The translations under genes and the position numbers were made by a program. The notes under the pieces are model-generated. The model was not told the DNA's origin, did no database searches, and saw only the letters and a list, made by a program, of their open reading frames with translations. This document shows positions 1 through 10,592 of a DNA stretch of 37,232 nt, piece after piece. This stretch comes from an uncultured Neomegalonema sp. (GTDB lineage: Bacteria > Pseudomonadota > Alphaproteobacteria > Rhodobacterales > Rhodobacteraceae): assembly GCA_937922185.1 (NCBI GenBank), contig CAKZUT010000122.1, positions 1 through 37,232 on the forward strand, in the 5' to 3' direction. Numbering within the stretch: the stretch's first letter is position 1; each line of letters begins with the position of its first letter.

Positions 1-21
1 CTTGATCTTTGCAGAAGCCAT
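1..21 (-). CDS. rplX: 50S ribosomal protein L24, first seven codons (cut by window edge)
   Basis: Only the start is present. The minus strand from base 21 reads ATG followed by codons for ASAKIK, which matches the usual L24 opening (M-x-AKIKKGD). The start codon shares its A with the rplN stop (TAATG), the same coupling used at rplV-rpsC. L24 following L14 is the invariant spc operon order. The identification rests mainly on gene order, because seven residues alone would not be enough. Confidence 0.8.
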
Positions 22-389
22 TACAGCACCTCCGGAGCAAGCGAGATGATCTTCATGAAGCCCTTGCCGCGAAGTTCGCGAACTACGGGGCCAAAGATAC
101 GTGTACCGATCGGCTCTTCCGTCTTGTTGACGAGAACCGCAGCATTGCTGTCGAAACGGATCACGCTACCGTCGGGACGGCGAACGTCCTTACGGGTACG
201 CACGATAACCGCACGGTGCACGTCACCCTTTTTCACGCGGGCACGTGGCTGGGCTTCCTTGACGGAAACCACGATCACGTCACCCACATGGGCGTAGCGG
301 CGCTTGGCGCCACCCAGTACCTTGATGCACTGGACTCTGCGCGCACCGGAATTGTCCGCGACGTCCAGATTGGACTGCATCTGAATCAT
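21..389 (-). CDS. rplN: 50S ribosomal protein L14
   Basis: L14 is a primary 23S rRNA-binding protein at the subunit interface of the large ribosomal subunit. The 122-residue product has the canonical family length. It opens [17 protein letters not shown] and contains the conserved segment [20 protein letters not shown] and a C-terminal [19 protein letters not shown]. The gene is complete and lies between rpsQ and rplX as in the standard spc operon. Its TAA stop overlaps the rplX start by one base, so the two are probably translationally coupled. It is probably co-transcribed with the S10 genes upstream. Nothing is unusual in the protein. Confidence 0.98.
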   Translation of the reverse strand: MIQMQSNLDVADNSGARRVQCIKVLGGAKRRYAHVGDVIVVSVKEAQPRARVKKGDVHRAVIVRTRKDVRRPDGSVIRFDSNAAVLVNKTEEPIGTRIFGPVVRELRGKGFMKIISLAPEVL

Positions 390-461
390 AGTTCAGTCTC
401 CCGACCTTGAGGCATCACCGAAACTGGTCGGATCGCCGCCGGTTTCGTAGACCGGAATTTT

Positions 462-698
462 CTAACCCTGTTCGGAAAGAAGTTCCCAGCGTTTGAGTTT
501 CGATATCGGCGCGCACTCGATGATGCGAACCAGATCACCCACTTTTGCGGAATTCTCCGCATCATGGGCGTGGTACTTCTTCGACTTGCGAAGCGTCTTC
601 TTCAGGACCGGATGACGGAAGCGGCGCTCCACACTGACCACGATGGTCTGGTGGTTCGTATCGCTGACGACCTGTCCCTGCAATATGCGTTTAGGCAT
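462..698 (-). CDS. rpsQ: 30S ribosomal protein S17
   Basis: S17 binds 16S rRNA and is a primary assembly protein of the small subunit. The 78-residue product has the family core: [13 protein letters not shown], then [30 protein letters not shown] and [21 protein letters not shown]. It fits the OB-fold of S17 and is of normal length. It follows rpmC closely (19 bases) and is followed by a 72-base gap before rplN, the largest gap in this part of the operon. That gap contains two short inverted repeats (bases 401-406 with 426-431, and 439-443 with 451-455). No U-tract accompanies them, so read-through to rplN is expected. Confidence 0.98.
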   Translation of the reverse strand: MPKRILQGQVVSDTNHQTIVVSVERRFRHPVLKKTLRKSKKYHAHDAENSAKVGDLVRIIECAPISKLKRWELLSEQG

Positions 699-717
699 CT
701 TGTCTCTCGTTTCTCGC

Positions 718-924
718 TCAGGCGGCGGATGCCGCGGCGCGGACTTTTTCGTTCAGGATGGTCAGGACGCGCGCGACGTCCCGGCGGACGACCCGAACGC
801 GCGACGTATTCTCAAGCGTACTGCCGGCTGCCTGAAAGCGCAGGTTGAACTGCTCTTTCTTCAGCGTGACAAGCTCCTCGCGAAGCTCCTCGACCGTTTT
901 TTCGCGCATCTCTTCCACTGTCAT
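718..924 (-). CDS. rpmC: 50S ribosomal protein L29
   Basis: L29 is a small helical-hairpin protein near the polypeptide exit tunnel. The 68-residue product begins [19 protein letters not shown] and continues with the [11 protein letters not shown] motif typical of L29, ending in an Ala-rich tail. I chose the ATG at 924 because a perfect GGAGG lies eight bases upstream of it. An in-frame ATG at 939 would place that ribosome binding site inside the coding sequence and add five atypical residues. The gene lies 51 bases after rplP and 19 bases before rpsQ, in normal operon order. Confidence 0.96.
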   Translation of the reverse strand: MTVEEMREKTVEELREELVTLKKEQFNLRFQAAGSTLENTSRVRVVRRDVARVLTILNEKVRAAASAA

Positions 925-975
925 GGGAAGAACCTCCAAAAATCAACCGACGCACCCCTCACGGGCGCGGGTCGT

Positions 976-1389
976 TTACCAATCTTCGCGAGCGACGATC
1001 CGACATTTCACCGGCAATTTCATTGCCGCGAGTCGGAGCGCTTCTTTTGCAACAGGTTCACCCACGCCGTCAATCTCGAACATGATGCGTCCGGGTTTTA
1101 CTTTCGCGGCCCAGAACTCGACCGAGCCTTTGCCCTTACCCATACGTACCTCGGTCGGTTTCTTGGTGACCGGGGTGTCGGGGAAGATGCGAATCCAGAT
1201 GCGGCCCTGACGTTTCATGTGGCGCGTGATCGCCCGACGGGCGGATTCGATCTGACGCGACGTGATCCGCTCGGGTTCAAGAGCTTTCAGCCCGTAGGAG
1301 CCGAAATTCAGATCCGCACCGCCCTTGGCCTGACCCTTGATCCGGCCCTTGAACATCTTGCGGAATTTGGTGCGCTTTGGTTGAAGCAT
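976..1389 (-). CDS. rplP: 50S ribosomal protein L16
   Basis: L16 helps organise the A-site region of the large subunit. The 137-residue product has the normal length and the family landmarks: [16 protein letters not shown], then [39 protein letters not shown] and [16 protein letters not shown]. It starts 13 bases after the rpsC stop and is clearly part of the same transcript. Nothing is unusual in length or motif content. Confidence 0.98.
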   Translation of the reverse strand: MLQPKRTKFRKMFKGRIKGQAKGGADLNFGSYGLKALEPERITSRQIESARRAITRHMKRQGRIWIRIFPDTPVTKKPTEVRMGKGKGSVEFWAAKVKPGRIMFEIDGVGEPVAKEALRLAAMKLPVKCRIVAREDW

Positions 1390-1402
1390 ATCCTATCCTC
1401 CC

Positions 1403-2125
1403 TCAGCGATCACGGTCGCGGCGGGGACGGCGATCGCCACCGGGGCGACCCCCTTCCTGCATTTCCTGCACGCGGCGGTCGCGGGCCGTCGGATCATGCT
1501 CAAGGACTTCGCCCTTAAAGATCCAGACCTTCACGCCACAAATACCGTAAGCCGTCTTGGACTCGGCGGTCGCGTAATCAATATCGGCGCGCAGCGTGTG
1601 CAGCGGCACCCGGCCCTCGCGGTACCATTCGGTCCGGGCAATCTCGGCCCCGCCCAGACGACCGGCGATGTTCACACGAATGCCGAGGGCACCCATCCGC
1701 ATCGAGGTCTGAACGGCGCGCTTGAGCGCACGGCGGAAGGAAACGCGGCGCTCAAGCTGCTGCGCGATGTTCTCGGCAACGAGCTGGGCATCGAGTTCAG
1801 GCTTGCGGACCTCGATGATGTTCAGGTGCAGCTCGCTGTCCGTGAAGCGCGTCAGCTTCTGGCGCAGCTTTTCGATATCCGCGCCCTTCTTGCCGATGAT
1901 GATGCCCGGACGGCCCGAATAGATCGTGACACGGCATTTCTTGTGCGGACGCTCGATGACGACCCGGCTGATACCCGCCTGCTTGCATTCCCTGTGAATG
2001 AACTCGCGGATGTTCATGTCTTCCTTGAGAAGATCACCGTATTCGCGCGCATTGGCGTACCAGCGCGATTCCCAGGTCCGGTTGATCCCGAGGCGAAAGC
2101 CGATCGGGTTTACTTTCTGACCCAT
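1403..2125 (-). CDS. rpsC: 30S ribosomal protein S3
   Basis: S3 forms part of the mRNA entry channel of the small subunit. The 240-residue product begins [13 protein letters not shown] and contains the type II KH RNA-binding signature [18 protein letters not shown] near residues 73-90. The C-terminal S3 domain includes [20 protein letters not shown] and [10 protein letters not shown]. It ends in a short Arg/Gly/Asp-rich tail, which varies in length among alphaproteobacteria. Its ATG overlaps the rplV TAA stop (TAATG), which suggests translational coupling with L22. Confidence 0.98.
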   Translation of the reverse strand: MGQKVNPIGFRLGINRTWESRWYANAREYGDLLKEDMNIREFIHRECKQAGISRVVIERPHKKCRVTIYSGRPGIIIGKKGADIEKLRQKLTRFTDSELHLNIIEVRKPELDAQLVAENIAQQLERRVSFRRALKRAVQTSMRMGALGIRVNIAGRLGGAEIARTEWYREGRVPLHTLRADIDYATAESKTAYGICGVKVWIFKGEVLEHDPTARDRRVQEMQEGGRPGGDRRPRRDRDR

Positions 2126-2505
2126 TACGCGGCCTCCTCGACTTCGCGGACCTTGATGGTCAGCTGGCTGAACGGCTTCAGGATCTTGCCGAAGCGGCCA
2201 CGGGCGCGCGGGCGACCGCGCTTGAGGGTGATGTTCTTGCCGACCCAGGCTTCGGCGACGACGAGCGTATCGACATCGAGACCGTGGTTGTTTTCGGCAT
2301 TGGCGATGGCCGATTGCAGGGCCTTCTTCACGTCACCGGCGATCCGCTTGTTGGAAAACGTCAGATCGGCGAGGGCCGCAGCGACAGGCTTGCCGCGAAT
2401 CTGCTCCGCGACGAGATTGAGTTTCTGCGGACTGACACGCAGCATCCGGGCGACAGCCATGGCCTCGTTATCGGCGCAACGGCGGGGATTTTTCTCTTTT
2501 GCCAT
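2125..2505 (-). CDS. rplV: 50S ribosomal protein L22
   Basis: L22 lines the peptide exit tunnel and contacts all 23S rRNA domains. The 126-residue product contains [20 protein letters not shown] near the start, the family motif [16 protein letters not shown] in the middle, and the tunnel-facing extension [14 protein letters not shown] near the end. It starts four bases after the rpsS stop and its stop overlaps the rpsC start by one base. A short N-terminal segment, [15 protein letters not shown], precedes the usual core and is common in alphaproteobacteria. The gene is complete. Confidence 0.97.
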   Translation of the reverse strand: MAKEKNPRRCADNEAMAVARMLRVSPQKLNLVAEQIRGKPVAAALADLTFSNKRIAGDVKKALQSAIANAENNHGLDVDTLVVAEAWVGKNITLKRGRPRARGRFGKILKPFSQLTIKVREVEEAA

Positions 2506-2509
2506 CGGT

Positions 2510-2788
2510 CTACTTCCGCTTCGCTTTCTTGTCCGCCGCGTGCCCGTAATAGGTGCGCGTCGGAGCGTATTCGCCGAGCTTCTGACCGATCATATCCTCG
2601 GAAATCAGGACCGGGATATGCTTGCGGCCATTGTGGACGCCGAAAGTGAGGCCGACAAACTGCGGCAGGATGGTCGAACGGCGCGACCATGTTTTGATGA
2701 CTTCCTTGCGACCGGATTCGCGAGACTTCTCCGCTTTCTTCAGCAGGTAGCCATCGACGAACGGGCCTTTCCATACGGAACGGGGCAT
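2510..2788 (-). CDS. rpsS: 30S ribosomal protein S19
   Basis: S19 sits in the head of the small subunit and contacts S13 and the A-site finger. The 92-residue product begins [20 protein letters not shown] and carries [19 protein letters not shown] and [20 protein letters not shown], all diagnostic of S19. Length matches the family. It lies between rplB (11-base gap) and rplV (4-base gap) in the S10 operon. Confidence 0.98.
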   Translation of the reverse strand: MPRSVWKGPFVDGYLLKKAEKSRESGRKEVIKTWSRRSTILPQFVGLTFGVHNGRKHIPVLISEDMIGQKLGEYAPTRTYYGHAADKKAKRK

Positions 2789-2799
2789 ACTGGTGTTCC

Positions 2800-3636
2800 C
2801 TATTTCTTCTTGCGCGCGTGGCGGCTGCGGATGATGTACTTGTCGGTCGTCTTGTTCGACCGGGTGCGACGGCCCTTGGTGTCCTTACCCCAGGGCGTGA
2901 CCGGCGTACGGCCCCCCGAAGTCCGGCCCTCACCACCACCATGCGGGTGATCGATGGGGTTCATGGCGACACCACGGACGGAGGGACGTTTACCCATCCA
3001 CCGCTTGCGGCCTGCCTTGCCGAGGTTCTGGTTCGAGTGGTCGGGGTTCGAGACCGCACCGACCGTCGCGATGCATTCCTGACGAACGCGGCGCAGCTCG
3101 CCCGATCCGAGCCGGATCTGCGCGTAGCCGCCGTCACGTCCGACGAACTGAACATAGGATCCTGCGGAACGGGCGATCTGGCCCCCCTTGCCCGGCTTCA
3201 TCTCGACGTTATGGACGATAGTGCCGACCGGCATTCCGGCCAGAGGCATCGCGTTGCCCGGCTTCACATCGACCTTCTCGCCCGCGATGATCGTATCACC
3301 GACCGACAGACGCTGGGGCGCGATGATGTAGTTGCGCTCACCGTCCTCATAGACGACCAGCGCGATGAACGCCGTCCGGTTCGGATCGTATTCGATCCGC
3401 TCGACGGTCGCGGGCATATCCCACTTCCGCCGCTTGAAGTCGATCATCCGGTAAAGCTTTTTCGCTCCGCCACCGATCCGACGCGCCGTGATGCGTCCCG
3501 TATTGTTCCGACCGCCCTTTTTCGTGAGACCCTGCGTGAGAGTCTTCTCGGGGCGGCCCGACCAAAGATCGGAGCGGTCGATCAGCACCAGCGCGCGCTG
3601 GCCCGGCGTAGTCGGCTTGTATTTCTTCAACGCCAT
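2800..3636 (-). CDS. rplB: 50S ribosomal protein L2
   Basis: L2 is among the most conserved ribosomal proteins and is needed for subunit association and peptidyl-transferase activity. The 278-residue product begins [20 protein letters not shown]. It carries [19 protein letters not shown] and the near-invariant C-terminal [15 protein letters not shown], with the essential histidine near residue 230. The basic tail RSRHARKKK is typical. It is separated from rplW by 59 bases that contain a short GC hairpin. A GGAG lies nine bases upstream of the ATG. Confidence 0.99.
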   Translation of the reverse strand: MALKKYKPTTPGQRALVLIDRSDLWSGRPEKTLTQGLTKKGGRNNTGRITARRIGGGAKKLYRMIDFKRRKWDMPATVERIEYDPNRTAFIALVVYEDGERNYIIAPQRLSVGDTIIAGEKVDVKPGNAMPLAGMPVGTIVHNVEMKPGKGGQIARSAGSYVQFVGRDGGYAQIRLGSGELRRVRQECIATVGAVSNPDHSNQNLGKAGRKRWMGKRPSVRGVAMNPIDHPHGGGEGRTSGGRTPVTPWGKDTKGRRTRSNKTTDKYIIRSRHARKKK

Positions 3637-3655
3637 GGTTTCTGTCTCCCGCGTC

Positions 3656-3670
3656 GGGGGCCTTGCCCCC
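3656..3670 (-). other. Short GC hairpin in the rplW-rplB gap
   Basis: A perfect six-pair inverted repeat (GGGGGC, three-base loop, GCCCCC) sits in the 59-base gap between rplW and rplB. On the transcript it lies 19 bases upstream of the rplB start codon. There is no U-tract, so it does not look like a terminator. It could be an RNA-processing or stability element, or simply GC-rich sequence. No function can be assigned from sequence alone. Confidence 0.35.
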
Positions 3671-3695
3671 GCCTATTCCATTCGGGGCCTGTAAC

Positions 3696-3992
3696 TCAGA
3701 GGCCCGTCATCACATCGATCATGTGCCCGTCTTCGAGCCGCACGACCGCTTTCTTCATATCGCTGCGCCGTCCGCGACGACCGCGAAAGACCTTCTGCTT
3801 ACCCTTCTGGATCAGGGTATTAACGCTGCGGACCTTCACATCGAACAGCGCCTCGACAGCCTCACGGATCGCGGGCTTCGTGGCGTCGATGGCGACCTCG
3901 AAGACGACAGCATTGGCTTCGGAAGCCATGGTCGATTTCTCGGTCACGAGCGGGCGACGGATGATGTCGTAGTGTTCCGGTTTCGCGCTCAT
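3696..3992 (-). CDS. rplW: 50S ribosomal protein L23
   Basis: L23 lies at the exit-tunnel rim and docks trigger factor and SRP. The 98-residue product carries [16 protein letters not shown] near the N-terminus, [20 protein letters not shown] in the centre, and [17 protein letters not shown] near the end, all L23 landmarks. Its ATG overlaps the rplD TGA by four bases (ATGA), indicating translational coupling. The gene is complete and of normal length. Confidence 0.98.
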   Translation of the reverse strand: MSAKPEHYDIIRRPLVTEKSTMASEANAVVFEVAIDATKPAIREAVEALFDVKVRSVNTLIQKGKQKVFRGRRGRRSDMKKAVVRLEDGHMIDVMTGL

Positions 3993-4630
3993 GCCGCAGT
4001 TTCCTTCTTGTCCGAGGCGAGACGGGCGGTCAGGGCATCGACACCGGCACGGGTCAGGACGAGCGTGTCCTTGAGCATGATGTCATACACATTCGCCCCG
4101 GCACCCGGCAGAACGTCGATGCCGTCGAGATTGCTGGCCGCACGGGCAAAGCCCTCATCCACATTGCCGTCGATGAACAGTGCCTTGCGGACACCCAGCT
4201 TGTCGAGATGCGCCTTGAGCGATTTCGTCTTGCCGTCTTCCAGCGTCGCCGTGTCGATCACGATCAGCCGGTCACTCGATGCCTTGTCGGACAGCGCCAT
4301 TTTCAGGCCGAGAGCGCGGACCTTCTTGGGCAGTTCATGGGCGTGGCTGCGCGGGGTCGGCCCCTTGTAGACACCACCGTGACGGAAAATCGGAGCACCA
4401 CGCGAACCGTGACGGGCGCCGCCGGTGCCCTTCTGACGGTAGATTTTCTTGGTCGAGTAGGAGACGTCGGAACGGCCCTTGGTCGAATGGGTACCGGCCT
4501 GCCGCCTGGCAAGCTGCCAGCGGACGACACGGTGGAGGATATCGGCGCGCGGCTCGATGCCGAACACCGTCTCATCCAGTTCGATATCGCCGGAAGCCGA
4601 CGCATCGAGGGTCAGGACATCGCGTTTCAT
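3989..4630 (-). CDS. rplD: 50S ribosomal protein L4
   Basis: L4 is an early assembly protein whose loop reaches the exit tunnel; in E. coli it also represses its own operon. The 213-residue product contains the tunnel-loop signature [19 protein letters not shown] and [20 protein letters not shown]. It overlaps rplC by four bases at its start and rplW by four bases at its end, so rplC-rplD-rplW are tightly coupled. Autoregulation by L4 through the S10 leader is known in gammaproteobacteria. I see no sequence evidence for or against it here. Confidence 0.98.
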   Translation of the reverse strand: MKRDVLTLDASASGDIELDETVFGIEPRADILHRVVRWQLARRQAGTHSTKGRSDVSYSTKKIYRQKGTGGARHGSRGAPIFRHGGVYKGPTPRSHAHELPKKVRALGLKMALSDKASSDRLIVIDTATLEDGKTKSLKAHLDKLGVRKALFIDGNVDEGFARAASNLDGIDVLPGAGANVYDIMLKDTLVLTRAGVDALTARLASDKKETAA

Positions 4631-5472
4631 GCCTTGTCCCCTTCATTGTTGTCTGCATCACCGGAATCCGCATCACCACCCTCGTCGGCAGCCTCCATCG
4701 CGGCCTGTTCAGCTTCGGCGGCAGCGGCGCGAGCCGCTTCTTCCTCGGCGGCAGCAGCGGCGGCAGCCTCCTCAGCCGCCTTCGCGGCGACAGCAGCGGC
4801 GGAACGCAGCGCGGCGGGGAACAGAACGCTCTCACTCTGATCAATCTTCACCGCATCGCGGATAATGACCCAACCGCCCTTGGAACCGGGAACGGCACCG
4901 CGAACCATGATGAGGCCACGCTCCACATCCGTGCGCTCGACCCGCAGGTTCTGCGTCGTCACTCTGGCCGCGCCCATGTGGCCCGCCATCTTCTTGCCTT
5001 TGAAGACCTTGCCGGGGAACTGGCACTGTCCGGTCGAGCCATGCGAACGGTGACTGACCGAGACGCCGTGCGTCGCGCGCAATCCACCGAAGTTATGGCG
5101 CTTCATCGCGCCCGCAAAGCCCTTACCGATGGACGTGCCGACCACATCGACCAACTGCCCCTCGAAGAAGTGGCTGGCGATGATCTCCTCGCCCACGTCG
5201 ATGAGGTTATCCTCGGTGACGCGGAATTCGGCGACCTTCCGTTTCGGCTCGACCTTGGCAACCGTGAAGTGGCCGCGCATGGGTTTGCTGACATTTTTGG
5301 GCTTGGCAGTGCCTGCACCCAACTGAACGGCTGTGTAGCCGTCGCGCTCCGATGTCCGCTGTGCCACGACCTGCACGTTGTCCATCGAGAGGACGGTGAC
5401 AGGAACCTGCCGACCATCTTCCATGAACAACCGGGTCATGCCCAGCTTCCGAGCGATTACGCCTGTACGCAT
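4627..5472 (-). CDS. rplC: 50S ribosomal protein L3 with long acidic C-terminal tail
   Basis: L3 is an early-assembly protein reaching toward the peptidyl-transferase centre. The core begins [16 protein letters not shown] and has the family motif [20 protein letters not shown]. The start at 5472 (ATG) has AAGGAG eight bases upstream; the in-frame GTG at 5481 directly abuts that site and is less likely. The core is about 209 residues, the length of E. coli L3. It is followed by about 72 extra residues, first Ala/Glu-rich (likely helical), then Asp/Gly/Glu-rich. The tail is encoded by roughly 4627-4845. Such tails occur in some alphaproteobacterial L3 proteins; the function is not known to me. 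Confidence 0.97.
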   Translation of the reverse strand: MRTGVIARKLGMTRLFMEDGRQVPVTVLSMDNVQVVAQRTSERDGYTAVQLGAGTAKPKNVSKPMRGHFTVAKVEPKRKVAEFRVTEDNLIDVGEEIIASHFFEGQLVDVVGTSIGKGFAGAMKRHNFGGLRATHGVSVSHRSHGSTGQCQFPGKVFKGKKMAGHMGAARVTTQNLRVERTDVERGLIMVRGAVPGSKGGWVIIRDAVKIDQSESVLFPAALRSAAAVAAKAAEEAAAAAAAEEEAARAAAAEAEQAAMEAADEGGDADSGDADNNEGDKA

Positions 5473-5484
5473 CTCGCCCACTCC

Positions 5485-5793
5485 TTACAGCTTGATCTCG
5501 ACGTCAACACCGGCCGCAAGGTCGAGCTTCATCAGCGCATCGACGGTCTGCGGGGTCGGGTCAACGATGTCGAGAAGACGTTTATGCGTCCTGATCTCGA
5601 ACTGTTCACGGCTCTTCTTGTCGATATGAGGCGACCGGAGAACCGTGAAACGCTCAATCCGCGTCGGCAAGGGGATAGGACCTCTAACCTGGGCGCCTGT
5701 GCGTTTGGCCGTGTTGACGATCTCGCGCGCCGAAGAATCGAGCGTGCGATGATCGAAAGCCTTCAGCCTAATGCGAATATTCTGTCCCTGCAT
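5485..5793 (-). CDS. rpsJ: 30S ribosomal protein S10 / NusE
   Basis: S10 is a 30S head protein that also acts with NusB in antitermination. The 102-residue product begins [19 protein letters not shown] and contains [20 protein letters not shown] and [19 protein letters not shown], diagnostic of S10. It is the first gene of the S10 cluster and lies 165 bases downstream of tuf. A U-tract terminator (5904-5942) sits in that gap, so S10 transcription probably has its own start between 5794 and 5903. I found no convincing -35/-10 pair there. Confidence 0.98.
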   Translation of the reverse strand: MQGQNIRIRLKAFDHRTLDSSAREIVNTAKRTGAQVRGPIPLPTRIERFTVLRSPHIDKKSREQFEIRTHKRLLDIVDPTPQTVDALMKLDLAAGVDVEIKL

Positions 5794-5903
5794 GGGAACG
5801 CCTCTTGCCTAGAGTGAAATGCAGTCGGGTCGGGCGGGAAACTGCGCCGAAAGCGCGTATTTTCCTGCACTTGGACCGGACCTGATCGCGTTTCACAGAT
5901 GCG

Positions 5904-5942
5904 GAGAAAAGAAAAGAGCCGGGGAGCATATCCCCCCGACTC
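5904..5942 (-). terminator. Intrinsic terminator after tuf
   Basis: On the minus strand, about 16 bases past the tuf stop, GAGTCGGGG pairs with CCCCGGCTC: nine pairs including one G-U wobble, with a nine-base loop. The stem (5916-5942) is followed directly by TTTTCTTTT. This is a standard rho-independent structure. It separates the str block (rpsL-rpsG-fusA-tuf) from the S10 block, although partial read-through is possible. Confidence 0.75.
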
Positions 5943-5958
5943 TCCGGGTCCGTTTCGA

Positions 5959-7134
<1,176 letters not shown>

Positions 7135-7228
7135 CTCTGGTCTCCGTAGTTGGCGGTCAATGGCCGCTCGCAAAAGTCATAGTCGGGATACCGCGCGGGA
7201 GAGACCGCGCAGCGGATGATCCGATGGA

Positions 7229-9349
7229 TCAGCCCTGGTATTTGGTCTGGATTTCGTCGGCAAGTGCCTGCGGAACCGGTTCATAGTGGTCGAACTGCAT
7301 GGAGAAGTTCGCCCGACCCTGGGACATGGAGCGCAGGGTATTGATGTAGCCGAACATATTCGCGAGCGGCACGAAGGCGTCGATCACGATGGCATTGCCG
7401 CGCGTATCCTGACCCTGCACCTGCCCGCGACGGGAGGTCAGATCACCGATGATGCCGCCGGTATATTCTTCCGGCGTCACGACCTCGACCTTCATCACGG
7501 GTTCAAGCAGCTTCGGGTTCGCCGCGCGGATGCCTTCGCGCATTCCGAGGCGGGCGGCGATCTCGAAGGCGAGAACCGAGGAGTCCACGTCGTGGAACGC
7601 GCCGTCGATAAGCTGCACCTTGAAGTCGATCACCGGGAAGCCGGCGAGGGGGCCGGAATCCATGACCGAGAGGATGCCCTTCTCGACACCGGGGATGTAT
7701 TCCTTCGGAACCGCACCACCGACGATCTTGCTTTCGAAGCTGTAGCCCTCGCCCGGCTCGGTGGGTTCGAGGACGAGCTTGACCCGCGCGAACTGGCCCG
7801 TACCGCCGGACTGTTTCTTGTGGGTGTAATCCAGCTCGTGCTGCTTGGTGATCGTTTCGCGATACGCCACCTGCGGCGCACCGATATTGGCTTCCACCTT
7901 GAATTCGCGCTTCAGGCGATCAACGAGGATGTCGAGATGCAGCTCGCCCATGCCCTTCATGATCGTCTGACCGGATTCCAGATCGGTCTCGACGCGGAAG
8001 GACGGGTCCTCGGCGGCCAGACGGGCCAGACCGGCAGACATCTTTTCCTGGTCGGCCTTTGTCTTCGGCTCGACGGCGATCTCGATGACGGGATCGGGGA
8101 AGGTCATCGTTTCCAGCACGACCGGCTTCTGAACGTCACAGAGCGAGTCGCCCGTCGTGGTGTCCTTGAGGCCCGCCAGCGCGATGATGTCGCCCGCGAA
8201 AGCCTCCTGAATCTCGTCCTGCTTGTTGGAGTGCATCATGACCATACGGCCCACGCGCTCTTTCTTGCCCTTGGTCGAGTTCAGGAGCGAATCGCCCTTG
8301 TTGATCTTGCCCGAATAGATGCGGGTGAAGGTCAGGGTGCCCATGAAGGGGTCGTTCATGATCTTGAACGCGAGGCCGGAGAACGGCTCGTCGTCATCGG
8401 CATGGCGCGCGATATCGCGGGTTTCCGTATCGTCACCCGGAGCGAAGCCCATATACGCAGGCACGTCGAGGGGACCGGGCAGGAAATCGACCACGGCGTT
8501 GAGCATGGGCTGGACGCCCTTGTTCTTGAACGCGGAGCCACAGATCACCGGCACGAAGGAAAGCGAGAGCGTCCCCTTGCGGAGCAGCTCGATCAGCTTT
8601 TCGTTCGACGGTTCCTCACCTTCGAGGAAAGCCTCCATGGCCTCGTCGTCCATCTCGACGGCGTTTTCGATCATCTTGGCGCGCCACTCGTCGGCGGTGT
8701 CCTTCAGCTCGTCGCGGATGGGGCGAAGCTGCCAGGATGCACCGAGATCCTCGCCCTCCCAGACCCATTCCTGCATGGTGATGAGATCGACCATGCCTTC
8801 GAGTTCCGTTTCGGCCCCGATGGGAATCTGGATCGGCACGGGCGTCGCGCCGGTGCGGTCCTTGATCATCTTCACGCAGTTGAAGAAGTCGGCACCGGTC
8901 TTGTCCATCTTGTTGACAAAGACGATACGCGGAACCTTGTACCGGTCGGCCTGACGCCAGACGGTCTCGGTCTGCGGCTCGACACCGGCATTGGCATCCA
9001 GAACGCAGACAGCACCGTCGAGAACCGCGAGCGAACGCTCGACCTCAATGGTGAAATCGACGTGGCCGGGCGTGTCGATGATGTTAAAGCGGAATTTCGG
9101 CGACTGGGCGGTCGAACCGTCTTCGGTACGCTCCCAGAAGGTCGTGGTCGCGGCGGACGTGATCGTGATGCCGCGTTCCTGCTCCTGCTCCATCCAGTCC
9201 ATCGTGGCGGCGCCGTCATGGACTTCGCCGATCTTGTGGGACTTTCCGGTATAGAACAGAACGCGCTCGGTCGTCGTGGTCTTGCCGGCGTCGATATGCG
9301 CCATGATTCCGAAATTACGGTAGCGCTCAAGCGGGTATTCGCGAGCCAT
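7229..9349 (-). CDS. fusA: Elongation factor G
   Basis: EF-G is the translocation GTPase. The 706-residue product has the usual length and begins [20 protein letters not shown]. The P-loop is AHIDAGKT (residues 17-24), followed by [33 protein letters not shown] and the NKMDKTGAD specificity motif. Domains II-V follow, ending in [19 protein letters not shown], where the fold normally ends. It is the third gene of the str block, 40 bases after rpsG and 94 bases before tuf. The fusA-tuf gap contains a perfect six-pair hairpin (7193-7210) without a U-tract. Confidence 0.99.
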   Translation of the reverse strand: MAREYPLERYRNFGIMAHIDAGKTTTTERVLFYTGKSHKIGEVHDGAATMDWMEQEQERGITITSAATTTFWERTEDGSTAQSPKFRFNIIDTPGHVDFTIEVERSLAVLDGAVCVLDANAGVEPQTETVWRQADRYKVPRIVFVNKMDKTGADFFNCVKMIKDRTGATPVPIQIPIGAETELEGMVDLITMQEWVWEGEDLGASWQLRPIRDELKDTADEWRAKMIENAVEMDDEAMEAFLEGEEPSNEKLIELLRKGTLSLSFVPVICGSAFKNKGVQPMLNAVVDFLPGPLDVPAYMGFAPGDDTETRDIARHADDDEPFSGLAFKIMNDPFMGTLTFTRIYSGKINKGDSLLNSTKGKKERVGRMVMMHSNKQDEIQEAFAGDIIALAGLKDTTTGDSLCDVQKPVVLETMTFPDPVIEIAVEPKTKADQEKMSAGLARLAAEDPSFRVETDLESGQTIMKGMGELHLDILVDRLKREFKVEANIGAPQVAYRETITKQHELDYTHKKQSGGTGQFARVKLVLEPTEPGEGYSFESKIVGGAVPKEYIPGVEKGILSVMDSGPLAGFPVIDFKVQLIDGAFHDVDSSVLAFEIAARLGMREGIRAANPKLLEPVMKVEVVTPEEYTGGIIGDLTSRRGQVQGQDTRGNAIVIDAFVPLANMFGYINTLRSMSQGRANFSMQFDHYEPVPQALADEIQTKYQG

Positions 9350-9389
9350 ATCAGATCACCTTGATCTTAGCGTGAACGGAAGCGCCGGG

Positions 9390-9860
9390 TTACCAGCGGA
9401 AGTGAGAAAAGGCCTTGTTCGCATCGGCCATCTTATGGGTGTCTTCGCGCTTCTTCACCGCAGCGCCACGGTTATTGACGGCATCGACCAACTCACCGGA
9501 GAGGCGGTCAACCATCGTATTCTCGGAGCGGGCACGGGCCGCCTTGATGAGCCAGCGGATCGCGAGGGCCTCACGGCGCTCGGGGCGGACATCGACGGGC
9601 ACCTGATAGGTGGCACCGCCCACACGGCGCGAGCGGACCTCGACGGCGGGCTTGATGTTGTCGAGCGCCTCGCGGAACACCTCGATGGGGTCGCGACGGG
9701 TTTTTTCCTCGACGATATCAAGCGCACCGTAGACGATACCCTCGGCGCTGGATTTCTTACCGTCGTACATGAGGTTGTTCATGAACTTGGTCAGAATCGT
9801 ATCGCCGAACTTGGGGTCGGGCAGGACTTCGCGTTTCTCGGCGCGGTGACGACGGGACAT
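9390..9860 (-). CDS. rpsG: 30S ribosomal protein S7
   Basis: S7 is a primary 16S rRNA-binding protein of the 30S head near the E site. The 156-residue product begins [20 protein letters not shown] and contains [18 protein letters not shown], the conserved [20 protein letters not shown] and [16 protein letters not shown]-type C-terminal residues. It lies 12 bases after rpsL. In E. coli S7 represses the str operon through the rpsL-rpsG spacer. Here the spacer is only 12 bases, too short for that element. Confidence 0.98.
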   Translation of the reverse strand: MSRRHRAEKREVLPDPKFGDTILTKFMNNLMYDGKKSSAEGIVYGALDIVEEKTRRDPIEVFREALDNIKPAVEVRSRRVGGATYQVPVDVRPERREALAIRWLIKAARARSENTMVDRLSGELVDAVNNRGAAVKKREDTHKMADANKAFSHFRW

Positions 9861-9872
9861 ATCTGCTCTTCC

Positions 9873-10244
9873 TTACTTCGGACGCTTCGCGCCGTATTTC
9901 GACCGGCGCTGCTTGCGATCTTTCACACCCTGCGTATCGAGCACGCCGCGAAGGACGTGATAGCGGACGCCGGGAAGGTCTTTCACGCGACCGCCACGGA
10001 TCAGGACCACCGAGTGCTCCTGAAGGTTATGGCCTTCGCCGGGACTGTAGCTGATGACCTCGTAGCCATTGGTCAGACGAACCTTCGCCACGCGGCGGAG
10101 GGCCGAGTTCGGCTTCTTCGGGGTCGTCGTGTACACACGGGTGCAAACGCCACGCTTCTGCGGGCACTCTTCGAGATGGACCGACTTGCTGCGCTTGATC
10201 TTGGGTTTGCGCGGCTTACGGATCAACTGTTGTATCGTCGGCAT
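9873..10244 (-). CDS. rpsL: 30S ribosomal protein S12
   Basis: S12 controls decoding fidelity at the A site. The 123-residue product begins [20 protein letters not shown] and carries [20 protein letters not shown], then [20 protein letters not shown]. The lysine in TPKKPNS (residue 43), whose substitution gives streptomycin resistance in other bacteria, is retained. It is the first gene of the str block, with a leader of about 175 bases behind the promoter at 10427-10455. Nothing in the sequence suggests a ribosomal mutation. Confidence 0.99.
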   Translation of the reverse strand: MPTIQQLIRKPRKPKIKRSKSVHLEECPQKRGVCTRVYTTTPKKPNSALRRVAKVRLTNGYEVISYSPGEGHNLQEHSVVLIRGGRVKDLPGVRYHVLRGVLDTQGVKDRKQRRSKYGAKRPK

Positions 10245-10426
10245 TCAGGCAACCCTGTTCAGCAGTGGACGAATCATCGTGTTTCGGCGTGACACGAGCG
10301 CAACCCCGGATCAGCGCGAAGGCTTTTCCGAGGTTTCGGACAGAGGATCAGGGCCGCTATGGCCAGGATCATGTTTACCCGCATCTGGAATTTCAGTGCC
10401 GAGGCATAACCCCTCGGAGTTCGCGG
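10245..10426 (-). promoter_or_regulatory. Untranslated leader of the str operon
   Basis: This stretch lies between the predicted promoter and rpsL and contains no credible gene. Near its 5' end a six-pair stem (CCGAGG with CCTCGG, bases 10399-10417, seven-base loop) can form. A smaller GGCC/GGCC stem with a five-base loop lies near 10352-10364. I cannot match the leader to a known regulatory RNA. A long leader for rpsL is compatible with growth-rate or attenuation control, but that is inference. Confidence 0.45.
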
Positions 10427-10455
10427 AACCTACTTACGCGACCTGCCCTCGTCAA
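10427..10455 (-). promoter_or_regulatory. Sigma-70-type promoter of the str (rpsL) operon
   Basis: On the minus strand TTGACG (10455-10450) is followed after exactly 17 bases by TAGGTT (10432-10427). The -35 matches the alphaproteobacterial housekeeping consensus TTGACG exactly and the spacing is ideal. The -10 hexamer is a partial match. Transcription would begin near base 10420, giving a leader of about 175 bases. It is the clearest promoter in the window and is placed sensibly, between the etf terminator and rpsL. Confidence 0.65.
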
Positions 10456-10533
10456 CCCCGGATTAAGGGGATTTTCGGGATTCTTTCTCGCAGGTGCAGC
10501 ATTCGCGCCCGGATCACGCAAGCATCTGTGCCC

Positions 10534-10567
10534 AAAAGAAAAAACCGCCCCCGCACGGGGACGGTTT
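10534..10567 (-). terminator. Intrinsic terminator after etfA
   Basis: Read on the minus strand, AAACCGTCCCC (10567-10557) pairs with GGGGGCGGTTT (10552-10542) to form an 11-pair stem with one T-G wobble and a four-base GTGC loop. TTTCTTTT follows immediately. It lies about 26 bases past the etfA stop. This is the strongest intrinsic terminator in the window and isolates etfBA from the str promoter downstream. Confidence 0.9.
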
Positions 10568-10592
10568 GTGTTTTACCGTACAGCGTGTCGCG

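Noticed and set aside
7193-7210. The perfect six-pair hairpin between fusA and tuf as a terminator.
   Set aside because: No U-tract follows, and tuf has a good ribosome binding site with no clear promoter of its own in the gap, so co-transcription is more likely.
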